Below, piece by piece: positions 41,802 through 50,866 of a stretch of 64,000 bases of DNA. The notes beneath the pieces were generated by a model that saw only the letters and a program-made list of their open reading frames with translations, was not told the DNA's origin and searched no databases. Within the stretch, counting starts at the first letter, position 1. Each line of letters opens with the position of its first letter. The position numbers and the translations under genes were made by a program. Location of the stretch: the NCBI GenBank assembly GCA_019638675.1, contig JAHBTE010000001.1, forward strand, positions 2,450,605-2,514,604. Reading direction: 5' to 3'. The DNA is from Fimbriimonadaceae bacterium (lineage in GTDB: Bacteria; Armatimonadota; Fimbriimonadia; Fimbriimonadales; Fimbriimonadaceae).

Positions 41802-43079
41802 CTACTTATCTTTATTGCGGCGATGTTCGCGCAAGAATGCAGGAATATCGATTTCGCTATCCGATTCTTCGTAAACGTCGGCTGGTTGTTCGGCCGCTAC
41901 TTCTCGCTGAGCCGCACGGTTGCGATCCCAGATGTCGCGGATTGCGTTTCCGGTTGGCGATTGGTACCGCTTCGATTCAGGAGCTTGCGGTGCCGTACCG
42001 TCTAGAGTTGCTTCGCCTCGATTCTCAGTTTGAGTTGGAGCCTCAGGTGCTGGCTCGACCACTGCAGTTGGCTGAGCAACTGGGGTGTATTTCACAACTC
42101 GGCTTGCGCCATTGCCTTTTGCTTCGGTTGGATCAAATCCTGTTGCAAGTACGGTAATGCGAACTTCGCCTTCCAGCCGTGGGTCAACCACTGTGCCAAA
42201 GAAGATGTTTGCTTCTTCTTGGTCACAAAGTGAATTGATGTATTCCATTGCTTCGCTGACTTCGCTCAAGGTGAGGTCTTCGCCGCTGGAAATGTTCACG
42301 AGCAATCCTCGCGCGCCGTTAATTGTTTGCTCGAGCAGTGGGCTCGAAGTTGCTTGTTCTGCGGCTTGCAGAGCGCGATGGTCGCCAACTCCATAACCGA
42401 TTCCCATAAGAGCTGGACCAGCATCCACCATAACTGCCTTAACGTCGGCAAAGTCAACGTTGATTTGGCCAGGAATCGTGATGATGTCGCTGATGCCTTG
42501 TACGCCTTGTCGGAGAACGTCGTCCGCAACTCGGAACGCATCCTGCAGTGAAGTTCGTCGCTCCACGACATCAAGCAGTCGGTCGTTAGGAATCGTGATC
42601 ATCGTGTCCACTCGACCGATGAGTGAAGTCACGCCGTTTTCGCTCATGCGCTTGCGACGAGGGCCTTCAAAACCGAATGGCCGGGTGACGATTGCAATCG
42701 TGACCGCACCGAGTTCTCGGGAGAGGTCGGCGATTACTGGCGATGCACCAGTGCCTGTTCCACCGCCCATACCAGCAGTGATGAACACCATATCGGCGCC
42801 TTCCAAAACTTTACGGATTTCGTTCTTGGTTTCTTCAGCCGCGGCTTTACCCACTTCTGGGTCGCCGCCTGCTCCCAATCCTCGACTAAGATTAGGGCCA
42901 AGTTGAATCTTCTTTGTTGCACGGGCTTGATCCAAAACTTGGGTGTCTGTGTTCATAACTATGAACTCGACTCCTTGAATTCCCGCTTCGATCATCCGAT
43001 TTACAGCGTTGCAGCCACCGCCGCCAACCCCGATTACTTTAATTACTGCGCCGTCTATATTTGCCATGTCCTGATCCAT
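41802..43079 (-). CDS. ftsZ: Cell division GTPase FtsZ
   Basis: Tubulin-like GTPase that forms the Z ring. Seen: VIGVGGGGCNAVNRMIEAGI (residues 17-36), the tubulin signature GGGTGTGASPVIA near 106-118, RPFGFEGPRR, NVDFADVKAVM and, at the C terminus, the partner-binding peptide DIPAFLREHRRNK preceded by a flexible linker. 425 aa, normal. The frame starts at ATG 43079 (MDQDMANIDG); ATG 43067 is an alternative. Last gene of the dcw operon, 20 bp after ftsA; followed by a strong terminator. Confidence 0.99.
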   Translation of the reverse strand: MDQDMANIDGAVIKVIGVGGGGCNAVNRMIEAGIQGVEFIVMNTDTQVLDQARATKKIQLGPNLSRGLGAGGDPEVGKAAAEETKNEIRKVLEGADMVFITAGMGGGTGTGASPVIADLSRELGAVTIAIVTRPFGFEGPRRKRMSENGVTSLIGRVDTMITIPNDRLLDVVERRTSLQDAFRVADDVLRQGVQGISDIITIPGQINVDFADVKAVMVDAGPALMGIGYGVGDHRALQAAEQATSSPLLEQTINGARGLLVNISSGEDLTLSEVSEAMEYINSLCDQEEANIFFGTVVDPRLEGEVRITVLATGFDPTEAKGNGASRVVKYTPVAQPTAVVEPAPEAPTQTENRGEATLDGTAPQAPESKRYQSPTGNAIRDIWDRNRAAQREVAAEQPADVYEESDSEIDIPAFLREHRRNKDK

Positions 43080-43099
43080 GTGTTAGTAAATTGATGTGA

Positions 43100-44353
43100 C
43101 TACTTTTTGCCACCAAATCTTGAAATCAACATCCGAAAACGATCGTTCCAGCCCCCCGATCCACTGATCGGCGCAAGATCTTCTTCGTCAGTCTCTAAAG
43201 CGTACCGCGCAACGCCCACAATTGTTGCAAGCATAGGTGATGCGACCTGCCCGCTAAACCTTCCGGCCACCTTAGGTTGTGCAACTTTGCAACGTTTTCC
43301 ATGCAAGTTTTGCTCACAAAGTTGCTCAGTTCCGCGCAGAATGCTTCCGCCACCTGTTAAAACCACCATAATTGGAATTTCTTCTAATGGGGAAAATTCT
43401 TCGATTTTCCTGACTGCCATTTCAAAGATTTCCCGGGTGCGGCTCTCAATGATCTCAGCAAGCACTCTTCTTTGCATTGGGCGAGCCTCAGTCATGCCAG
43501 TTTGGAGTACGGAAACCTTCTCATCTTCCGGTATTCCTGCGGCTAACGCTTCGCCAAATTCGGTTTTTAGGCGTTCGCCTTCATCCCAATCCACGCTGAG
43601 GAGTTGGCAAATATCGCGAGTAACATGAGCCGAACCCATTGGCAAAACAGTCTGAAAAGCATAAGTTCCTTCTAAGAAAATGCCGATATTTGTCCGCTCT
43701 GCCCCGATATCAATCACGGTCGCGCCGAGTTCCATCCCGTCCGAACTCAGTGTGCCAAGTCCGCTGCCAAGTGATGCCGGAATAATCCCCGCCACTTTTC
43801 GGCCGGTCGCGGCAACCACACTGTCGTAGTGGTTCAGATCGTTGATATCGCTACTGACAATGTGAGTTGAAACCTCAAGCCGCGATGCCCCAACCCCGAC
43901 CGGAGAATGAATATGCCCTTCTCCATCAATGACGAATTCGCTCGGGATAGCCAAAATCTGTTCATGCCCGCCCGGAAGCCCGACTTTTCGGCTGGTTTGA
44001 ACAAGCTGGTGAACATCTTGCCGTTTAACCGCACGGCCATTTGGGAATATCGGAGTCATCGCCTGTCCAGTTGTGCTGAACATCGTTGGCGAACTCACAC
44101 TGAGCCAAACTGAATCAATCGGAACCTTAATGTGCCGCTCTAACTTGCCCAATACATTAGCAAGCGCTTCACCCGCCGCTTCAACATCTTCGATTTTGCC
44201 CCGCTCAATCCCCGCCGCTGGCACGTAAGCAAGCGATACAACTTCTAATCGGCCTCTTTCGTCCGGGCGCGCAACTATAGCCGCAGTTTTTGCCGACCCA
44301 ATATCTACTGCCACAATGGCCCCTTGCAAGTTCATCCTACTGTTCCTAAACAA
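43100..44353 (-). CDS. ftsA: Cell division protein FtsA
   Basis: Actin-like protein that ties FtsZ to the membrane. Seen: IVAVDIGSAKTAAIVAR (phosphate-1 loop, residues 13-29), ATVIDIGAERTNIGIF (phosphate-2, near 215), and VVLTGGGSILRGTEQLCEQNL (adenosine motif, near 335). The C-terminal RFRMLISRFGGKK is the amphipathic membrane-binding helix. 417 aa, normal length. It sits between the small basic protein gene and ftsZ. Confidence 0.98.
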   Translation of the reverse strand: MFRNSRMNLQGAIVAVDIGSAKTAAIVARPDERGRLEVVSLAYVPAAGIERGKIEDVEAAGEALANVLGKLERHIKVPIDSVWLSVSSPTMFSTTGQAMTPIFPNGRAVKRQDVHQLVQTSRKVGLPGGHEQILAIPSEFVIDGEGHIHSPVGVGASRLEVSTHIVSSDINDLNHYDSVVAATGRKVAGIIPASLGSGLGTLSSDGMELGATVIDIGAERTNIGIFLEGTYAFQTVLPMGSAHVTRDICQLLSVDWDEGERLKTEFGEALAAGIPEDEKVSVLQTGMTEARPMQRRVLAEIIESRTREIFEMAVRKIEEFSPLEEIPIMVVLTGGGSILRGTEQLCEQNLHGKRCKVAQPKVAGRFSGQVASPMLATIVGVARYALETDEEDLAPISGSGGWNDRFRMLISRFGGKK

Positions 44354-44365
44354 ATCCAGCGCAAA

Positions 44366-44767
44366 CTATGCGCTTTCACTTTCAGCTTTCGCCGCCGATT
44401 CTCGTTCGACCATGCGTTTTGCTTTCTGGTCAGACATTCTACTGACAAATACCCGTCTAATTAAACTCAAATTTGTAAAAATCCTTGTTCCGAACACAAC
44501 GGCGACGGCTAAGAGTAAGTTTAGGCCGATTCCTAGGCCAAGCCAAACAAAAAAGATTGCCAATAAAATGTTGAACAAAAAGCCCGAGCTGAATATATCG
44601 GCCTGGAACTTTCCTTCTAGATAACTGCGCGAACCACCACAGATCGAATCCAGCCCCGCCAAAACCGCAACGCTTAGATATGGGGCGAGTGCGGGCGGAA
44701 CGACTGACGAAAGTTGAGCCCCTAGCAACAGCCCAACAAACAACGCAAGAATCGGGATCAGAATCAC
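44366..44767 (-). CDS. sbp: Small basic protein Sbp (DUF1290)
   Basis: A 133-aa protein with three to four membrane helices of the DUF1290 family. The family's central motif is LDSICGGSRSYLEGKFQADIF (residues 39-59), followed by SGFLFNILLAIFFVWLGLGIG and VVFGTRIFTNLSLIRRVF. In Gram-positive bacteria it lies, as here, between ftsQ and ftsA next to DUF881 genes. Function is not well known. It overlaps the DUF881 stop by 4 bp. Confidence 0.9.
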   Translation of the reverse strand: MILIPILALFVGLLLGAQLSSVVPPALAPYLSVAVLAGLDSICGGSRSYLEGKFQADIFSSGFLFNILLAIFFVWLGLGIGLNLLLAVAVVFGTRIFTNLSLIRRVFVSRMSDQKAKRMVERESAAKAESESA

Positions 44768-45519
44768 TTCTTCACCTCAGGAACCTTGGCGATCTTGAAC
44801 GTAGCTGAGCCATCAAATGCTGGCAGAAGCAGTTCTTTAGCTGGTTCAACCTTCACCATCGCTGGGTCAACACTTCGGAGCTCTTCCAGGATTCCGCCGG
44901 GCATATTCATCGCTCCAAGCAGAGTTTTTGAATCACCAATCGCCTGAACCGTGATTGGCGAAGCAATTTTTTGGGCATCCACCATGATGGTTGTGCCCAC
45001 ACATCGGAGATCCGTCCGCGGGCCAACCCGCAGGCCATTTACTGCTATCGCCTCTGCCCCAGCGTTGAATAACTCGTTGACCGTTTTCAACACATCTAAA
45101 TAGTGAACAATCGCCGCATCAGCAACAAGGAAGTCATCGACCGGCTTTTTTGAATCAGAAAGTGTAACTATCAGACCCTCGCCTTGCAAAGGAGTCAATC
45201 CGGCAAAGATTTTAGTTTCTTGCAAGCTGTCGTTAATTTCTTTGCTTGCGTTGCCTTGCTCAGCGAGTTTGGTTTCAAGAGCGGTTTTTTCTAGTCGGAG
45301 TTTGGCAACTTCATCTTTGACTTCTTGAAGTTCAGCCGCTAAATCCAAGTTAGCGATGCTCCCCCCGCGCATTTCGGGCGGAAGTTGCTGCATTCCCAAC
45401 CTTTTTGCACCGTCAGCTAAAAACGCCATGCTGAGCAACATCCCTAAGGTCAACGTCAACAAGCTCATGGGCAATACCCAGCGGTTAGTTGATTGACGAC
45501 GGTTGGCAAAGGGATTCAT
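44764..45519 (-). CDS. DUF881 (YlxW/YlxX-like) membrane-anchored protein
   Basis: A 251-aa protein with one N-terminal membrane helix (residues about 15-35), a coiled coil (LAAELQEVKDEVAKLRLEKTALETKLAEQ, near 57-85) and the DUF881 domain: GEGLIVTLSDSKKP, INELFNAGAEAIAVNGLRV, CVGTTIMVDAQKIASP, and MNMPGGILEELR. These are the usual DUF881 landmarks. Proteins of this family sit in dcw clusters of Firmicutes and Actinobacteria and are thought to act in division. It lies 4 bp after ftsQ. Confidence 0.88.
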   Translation of the reverse strand: MNPFANRRQSTNRWVLPMSLLTLTLGMLLSMAFLADGAKRLGMQQLPPEMRGGSIANLDLAAELQEVKDEVAKLRLEKTALETKLAEQGNASKEINDSLQETKIFAGLTPLQGEGLIVTLSDSKKPVDDFLVADAAIVHYLDVLKTVNELFNAGAEAIAVNGLRVGPRTDLRCVGTTIMVDAQKIASPITVQAIGDSKTLLGAMNMPGGILEELRSVDPAMVKVEPAKELLLPAFDGSATFKIAKVPEVKK

Positions 45520-45523
45520 GGTT

Positions 45524-46306
45524 CTAATCTGTATAAGTTGGGCGGTCTGGCGCGCTCACATTCACAACCTTAACACGTTTCATTCGGTCTGCGTCATCTC
45601 GAAAAGCACGCTCGAGAACTTCAAATTTCCGGTCTAAATCGTCGTCGGTTCCAAGAATGATTTTGGGGCCAGCGGCTACATCCAAGGATAGAACGGATTG
45701 ATCGTCCAGTACAAGGGTAGAGGGTAGTTCGGGAAGCACACTTGAGACTCTTGTCACGACTTTTGCCACCGATGGCAGGGGCCAAGCCGCCCCAATCGCC
45801 AGATTCACTTGGTTTGCAGTTTTCGGCAACTTGAGTTGAGGCATCACTTGCTCAGATGAATTCCCTCGGTAAAGCACTCCGTTCTTATCCAAATAGGTTT
45901 CCCAATTTGGCGGAGCCTGACCTTCTTTAACCTCTCGAAATACTTTGGCGACTGGCACGCGATTGGTTACTGTGACTTTGCCTCGCCCAAAAATGTTCGA
46001 AACCACACTCGCGGATTCGATACGGTTATCCGCGAGGATCGCCGTGGCCATAGAAGCCCGGCTTTGCTGAACCCATGGCACCGTTCTAAAAACTTGAAGT
46101 CGCTTTTCTATATCTGGGATTTGGTTAGCATTTGCGCCAGTAACTTCAACAGACCGGAGCCCGGTTACGCTACTGAAGCCAACCCCCAAGCCAATATTCA
46201 CAATAGCTAGAATCCACAAAATGCCCTTAGCGTTCCAGTTCCTTCGAACTCTCCGCCTTTTTCTTTTAACTTTGGAGGTTTTGGGTTTAGCCTTTTTTGA
46301 GGGCAT
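45524..46306 (-). CDS. ftsQ: Cell division protein FtsQ/DivIB
   Basis: A 260-aa bitopic membrane protein of the divisome. Very basic N-terminal cytoplasmic part (KKAKPKTSKVKRKRRRVRR), one helix (about residues 27-45), a POTRA domain starting at LRSVEVTGANANQIPDIEKRLQ, and the FtsQ beta domain (FREVKEGQ..., YLDKNGVLYRG). It overlaps the end of murC-ddl by 20 bp. Sequence conservation of this family is low, so position in the cluster adds weight. Confidence 0.9.
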   Translation of the reverse strand: MPSKKAKPKTSKVKRKRRRVRRNWNAKGILWILAIVNIGLGVGFSSVTGLRSVEVTGANANQIPDIEKRLQVFRTVPWVQQSRASMATAILADNRIESASVVSNIFGRGKVTVTNRVPVAKVFREVKEGQAPPNWETYLDKNGVLYRGNSSEQVMPQLKLPKTANQVNLAIGAAWPLPSVAKVVTRVSSVLPELPSTLVLDDQSVLSLDVAAGPKIILGTDDDLDRKFEVLERAFRDDADRMKRVKVVNVSAPDRPTYTD

Positions 46307-48560
46307 CTTGGATCATCCAGTCGACCAATTGATTAAAGCTCATCCCATCTGCACTCGCGGCCTTGCGAACCAAACTCGTTCCCGTCATACCAGGCAAATT
46401 ATTAAGCTCCAACACAACAATCCTATCCTCAGTGACGAACATATCAGTGCGAGTGATTCCCGCACAGCCTAAAGCCTGATGAGTTCTCAGTGCGTAATCC
46501 TGCGCAAGTTCAATTTGAGCTTGGGTCATCTGCTGTGGCGGGCAAAGCTCTTCAGTCGCTCCTGGCGTGTATTTGTTGGCGAAATCGTAACTCCCCTCAT
46601 TCGGAACGATCTCAACGGGCAACAAAGCACGATCTCCCAAAACGGGAACGCTGATCTCTAGTCCATAAATGTGCTCTTCGATCAGCACTTCATCGCCTTG
46701 TTCAAACGCTTTGGCGATCGCCGCTGGAAATTCATTTCGGTCCTTCACGAAACTTAATCCAACCGTTGATCCCTGCGAGTTTGGCTTCACAACCGCTGGT
46801 ACCGGAAAATCAGGGATAGGATCGTTTTGTCTGAGCAGGATTCCGACAGGAACAGGGATACCCGCCGATTCAAGCACTCGTTTAGTCGCTTGCTTATCCA
46901 TCGCCAAAGCGCTGGCTTGAATTCCCGAGCCGGAATAAGGCACGCCGAGCATTTCTAGCAGACCTTGAATTGTTCCATCTTCAGCACCCTCACCGTGCAA
47001 CGCGAGCAAGACAACGTCCGGACGCTCTGGCCCGATCAATTTGCTCAAATCGCCTTTACCTAGTGCCAAGGCATGGATATCGACAAGTTCGCAAGGATAA
47101 CCGAGTTCCTTTACCGCCTGAAAAACTCCGCGACCGCTAAGAATCGAAACTTCGCGCTCTGCACTTACCCCGCCAAAGGCCACCATCACCCGGGTAATTC
47201 CTTTAGCGTTCCGCTCCATCTCTTTCTGGAAATCACCCGCGAAGTCAGCGATGTTTCCCGCGCCCATGCCAACTACAACGTCGCCTGGTTGCACCCATTT
47301 CGCTACCTTCATCGGCAACTGCTGTCGAGCTGGTACATAACGACCTGGCTTCTTGCATTGTTCGAGCACCCGCCAACTGCTTACACCAGGAATGGGGTCT
47401 TCCCTTGCCGGGTAAATGTCCGTCATTACGACCAAATCCGCAATGTCCAGCGCGGCGGCAAATTCTTTGATCAGCGGTGCGGTTCTTGAGTACAAGTGTG
47501 GTTGAAAAACAACGACGAGCCGCCTGCCTTTGCCATTTTCAACCCAACCCTTACGGATCGCCTCCAAAGAGAACGTCACCTCGGTTGGATGGTGGGCATA
47601 GTCATCTAATATCGTGAGTTGGCCAAATCCAGGCATTTCGCCATCGAAGTAAAGTTGCTGACGCCGCTCGGCTCCGCCAAACCCAGCGATTCCTGATTTT
47701 GCATCTTCACCACCCCCAACTGCCTGAATCGCTGCCCAGGCCGCTGAAGCGTTGGCTACGTTATGCGCCCCCTTTTGGCGTATCTCATATTTGTCACCTA
47801 ATCCCGTTTCCGGGTCGAATCCTACTGTTTCGCAACGCACTCGCTCGGCAATTTCGCAAGCTCCCTTATCTCGTACGTTATAGATAAGTTTTTGCGCTCT
47901 ATTTGCAAACCGAGTCACTGAATCGCGTAAGTTTTCCCACGAAACATGGAAATCTATATGATCCAATTCCAAGTTCAACAAAACCGCTATTTCTGGATCA
48001 AAGTCATGGAGACTGTCATAAGCTTCGCAAGCCTCTACAACACTCCATGATCCATTTCCCGCGTGTACAGAACTTCCTAATTCTGGAATCTCGGCACCCA
48101 CCACAACCGTTGGGTCAAGACCCGCGGCTCGCAATCCCGCTGCTATCATTCCCGTGGTCGTTGTCTTCCCATGGCTGCCTGTCACCGCGATTGTTTTCGA
48201 GCCCTCTAACAACCAACCGAGTGCCTGTGACCGGCGAAAAATCGGTAATCCCAGTTCTTTCGCTCTGGCAACTTCAGTCGAAACATCAAGAGGAATCGCA
48301 TCCGTTAAGATCACTGCGTCGTCCGGCGAAATGTTTTCGCCGCTGTGACCGATCCAGACTTCAATCCCCTCCGACCGTAATGCTTCAATAACGTGCGAAG
48401 GAGTTGAATCCGTGCCACGCACTCTAAAGCCCCGACCGTGAAGCAACCGAGCGACCCCAGCCATCCCAGCGCCACCTATGCCAACAAGAAAAAATGACCT
48501 GAAATTCGCTAGCGAACTTCTATCTCCAAACGCGGTGGCAATCTCCTGTTTTGTGCGCAT
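46287..48560 (-). CDS. murC-ddl: MurC-Ddl fusion: UDP-MurNAc:L-alanine ligase and D-Ala-D-Ala ligase
   Basis: 757-aa bifunctional enzyme. Residues 1-450 are MurC: FLVGIGGAGMAGVARLLHGRG (24-44), VTGSHGKTTTTGM (ATP loop, near 125), EACEAYDSLHDFDPE and DDYAHHPTEV. Residues about 455-757 are Ddl: VAFGGVSAEREVSILSG, LALHGEGAEDGTIQG, PAVVKPNSQGSTVG, LELNNLPGMTGTSLVRKAA. The joint is only a few residues (NAKGITRVMVAFGG). Such fusions are known in Chlamydiae; here it merges the first amino-acid addition with synthesis of the D-Ala-D-Ala used by MurF. It lies 3 bp after murG. Confidence 0.96.
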   Translation of the reverse strand: MRTKQEIATAFGDRSSLANFRSFFLVGIGGAGMAGVARLLHGRGFRVRGTDSTPSHVIEALRSEGIEVWIGHSGENISPDDAVILTDAIPLDVSTEVARAKELGLPIFRRSQALGWLLEGSKTIAVTGSHGKTTTTGMIAAGLRAAGLDPTVVVGAEIPELGSSVHAGNGSWSVVEACEAYDSLHDFDPEIAVLLNLELDHIDFHVSWENLRDSVTRFANRAQKLIYNVRDKGACEIAERVRCETVGFDPETGLGDKYEIRQKGAHNVANASAAWAAIQAVGGGEDAKSGIAGFGGAERRQQLYFDGEMPGFGQLTILDDYAHHPTEVTFSLEAIRKGWVENGKGRRLVVVFQPHLYSRTAPLIKEFAAALDIADLVVMTDIYPAREDPIPGVSSWRVLEQCKKPGRYVPARQQLPMKVAKWVQPGDVVVGMGAGNIADFAGDFQKEMERNAKGITRVMVAFGGVSAEREVSILSGRGVFQAVKELGYPCELVDIHALALGKGDLSKLIGPERPDVVLLALHGEGAEDGTIQGLLEMLGVPYSGSGIQASALAMDKQATKRVLESAGIPVPVGILLRQNDPIPDFPVPAVVKPNSQGSTVGLSFVKDRNEFPAAIAKAFEQGDEVLIEEHIYGLEISVPVLGDRALLPVEIVPNEGSYDFANKYTPGATEELCPPQQMTQAQIELAQDYALRTHQALGCAGITRTDMFVTEDRIVVLELNNLPGMTGTSLVRKAASADGMSFNQLVDWMIQDALKKG

Positions 48561-48563
48561 ACC

Positions 48564-49652
48564 TTAGCCAGAACCAACTTTTTCAATCATGTCTAATATG
48601 CGGGTGCTGGCATCTGGTACGTCCCACTTAGCGAGAGCCTCTCGGGCAGCTTTTTGCCGATCGTTATCATATAGCCAGCCTAGAATTCGGCTTTCCAGCA
48701 CCGATGCATCTAAATTACTTTCTTGAACTATCTCCGCCGCCCCAATCTTTTCAAATTCCCGAGCGTTCATGTACTGGTGGTTGTTAAAGGCACCTGGATA
48801 CGGCACCAAAACCGACGGTTTTCGGAACGCCGCAAGTTCAGCCATTGTCCCCGCCCCGCTCCGGCAGACCGCCAGTTCGCACCCGTACATCGCATCCGCC
48901 ATATCCTGCGATTCTAAATACGACTTAATCACGTATTCTTTACTGATTCCCATTTTGTCTAGGGAATTCATCGTGTTCTGAAAGTGGTCAACGCCCGTAA
49001 CGTGCAACCAGCGAACATCTTTATCCGCCATCCGTAATGCTGTTCCCAAAGCGCGATCATTCAACGCCGCACTCCCCTGCGAACCACCCATCACTAAAAC
49101 CTGCGGCGAATCGCTGGTGTTTTCCATTAGCCTTGCTTGCTGAGATGCCGCTCGCATCGCTTTGCGAATCGGCATACCCACTCTAACCACTTTGCTGGGA
49201 TCAAAAAACTGCTTACTCGATTCAAACACCGTGCAAACAAACTTCGCTTTGCGGCTCATGATCTTATTGGTTCGACCTGGAACCGTGTTCTGCTCGTGGA
49301 GAATCACCGGAATCCCTAGCTTATGAGCCGCGCTCACAACTGGCACCGAAGCATAGCCGCCTGTCGAAAAAACTGCATCCAGTTTGAGGTCGCGCATATA
49401 CGCTAAAGCTTTGCGCGTAGATTGAGCCAAAGTCAGCAGGCTTTTTAATCCGCGTAGTGAACTGATTCGGTAAACAGGGCCAGATTCAAACCCTTGAAAC
49501 TGCATTCCTACCTTGTTGCAAGCGTTCGACTCCTGTCCACGGTTAGAACCTAAATAGCTGACTTCATGCCCGCGCGTTTGCGCATCGAGCGCCACTTCCA
49601 AGGCAGGATAGATATGTCCGCCGGTGCCGCCCCCGGTGACTACAATCCTCAT
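48564..49652 (-). CDS. murG: UDP-GlcNAc transferase MurG
   Basis: Adds GlcNAc to lipid I to give lipid II on the inner face of the membrane. Seen: VTGGGTGGHIYPALEVA (residues 4-20), FSTGGYASVPVVSAAHKLGIPVILHEQNTVPG (near 95-125), VLVMGGSQGSAALND and CRSGAGTMAELAAFRKPSVLVPYPGAFNNHQ near 262-292. 362 aa, normal. It overlaps ftsW by 4 bp (ATGA). Confidence 0.97.
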   Translation of the reverse strand: MRIVVTGGGTGGHIYPALEVALDAQTRGHEVSYLGSNRGQESNACNKVGMQFQGFESGPVYRISSLRGLKSLLTLAQSTRKALAYMRDLKLDAVFSTGGYASVPVVSAAHKLGIPVILHEQNTVPGRTNKIMSRKAKFVCTVFESSKQFFDPSKVVRVGMPIRKAMRAASQQARLMENTSDSPQVLVMGGSQGSAALNDRALGTALRMADKDVRWLHVTGVDHFQNTMNSLDKMGISKEYVIKSYLESQDMADAMYGCELAVCRSGAGTMAELAAFRKPSVLVPYPGAFNNHQYMNAREFEKIGAAEIVQESNLDASVLESRILGWLYDNDRQKAAREALAKWDVPDASTRILDMIEKVGSG

Positions 49653-50866
49653 CTGACCGAAGCCGCCCGAGTTCTCGCGCTGATCACGGCTTTATCTGGG
49701 TTGACTGGCTCAGACCCTTCTTCAATTCGGATATTAGGCGACATGATGATGGACTGCGCCATTCCAATTCCCATCCATAGGGCTAGCAAGCTTGATCCGC
49801 CTGCGCTGAAGAACGGAAGCGGAACCCCCATCGCCGCGACGGAACCGTTCGCCATAATCACGTTTGCGACGGTTTGAACCGAAATCCAGCAGGCCATTCC
49901 CATCATGAACAGCCTTTCATATCGGCTGACACGAGTCATCCCCTGCGCGTACAACCGCCAGGAGATTGTTCCGAGCAAAGCAATTGCGAATAACGAGCCG
50001 AGCAAGCCCATTTCTTCGCCGATTGTGGAGAGGATAAAGTCGGTTGTCGGTTCCGGGAGTGTGTGCTTCGCTCGTCCCTGACCAAGGCCAACTCCAATTA
50101 CTCCGCCGGAAGCCAATGCGGTTTCTGATTGCGTGGTCTGGAATCCAATTGATTCAATTTTGTTTTCCGACCAGCGGCTAGTGTGGTTAGTGATTCTCTC
50201 TAAACGGTATGGCTCTTTGATGACCAGCATTAGCACCACGGCTCCGCCTAGGGCCGCTAATGTGAACAGTGATTTTCTTGAAACACCGGCCACGATCAGC
50301 ATCAAAAAGCTTCCGGCGACGATCACCATGGCGGTAGCCAAGTCCGGTTCGACTTCAATCAGCAGAACCGAAAACATGACAGCAACAAATGGCCAGCCTC
50401 GTTTGAGTTTGGGCCACCAAACGCGGTCTAATCTCTGCGCCCAGTTTTTGATCTTTGGTTGTTTCCAAGGTTGGAGTTTTGCAAGCCCGGCTGAGAGGTA
50501 CATCACACAAACAAGCTTTGCGAGCTCAGACGGTTGGAATGAAAATGGGCCGAGTTTGAACCAACGCGTCGCGCCGTTGATGGTATTGCCAACGAACAAA
50601 ACTGCAACAAGCATCAACACCGTAAACAACATTGCCAAGCCGGCCCATTTAGGCCAAACTTTTGGCGAGACTTTGCTGATTCCGATTCCGAAAACAACCC
50701 CCAAAACGGCAAAAACTGTTTGAGAAATAAACTGCCTTGGCAACAGTTGCCCCATTGCGGCCGCACCTGCATAGCCCGCATCCCACACGGCTAAAACCCC
50801 GAACAAGGTTGCAATAATCGCCGCTCCGTAAAGAACGTAATCTGGGTTATTTGTCGTCCGTTTCAT
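49649..50866 (-). CDS. ftsW: Division glycosyltransferase FtsW (SEDS family)
   Basis: Polytopic membrane protein that polymerises lipid II at the septum together with FtsI. About ten helices; SEDS motifs seen: GATRWFKLGPFSFQPSELAKL (near residues 98-118), VEPDLATAMVIVAGSF (the catalytic Asp region, near 172-187), and GQGRAKHTLPEPTTDFILSTIGEEMG near 255-280. 405 aa, normal. It overlaps murD by 20 bp. Confidence 0.97.
   Translation of the reverse strand: MKRTTNNPDYVLYGAAIIATLFGVLAVWDAGYAGAAAMGQLLPRQFISQTVFAVLGVVFGIGISKVSPKVWPKWAGLAMLFTVLMLVAVLFVGNTINGATRWFKLGPFSFQPSELAKLVCVMYLSAGLAKLQPWKQPKIKNWAQRLDRVWWPKLKRGWPFVAVMFSVLLIEVEPDLATAMVIVAGSFLMLIVAGVSRKSLFTLAALGGAVVLMLVIKEPYRLERITNHTSRWSENKIESIGFQTTQSETALASGGVIGVGLGQGRAKHTLPEPTTDFILSTIGEEMGLLGSLFAIALLGTISWRLYAQGMTRVSRYERLFMMGMACWISVQTVANVIMANGSVAAMGVPLPFFSAGGSSLLALWMGIGMAQSIIMSPNIRIEEGSEPVNPDKAVISARTRAASVR

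Noticed and set aside
41490-42005. 171-codon plus-strand frame between nrdA and ftsZ
   Set aside because: It runs through the ftsZ terminator and the end of ftsZ in antisense and has no protein-like features.
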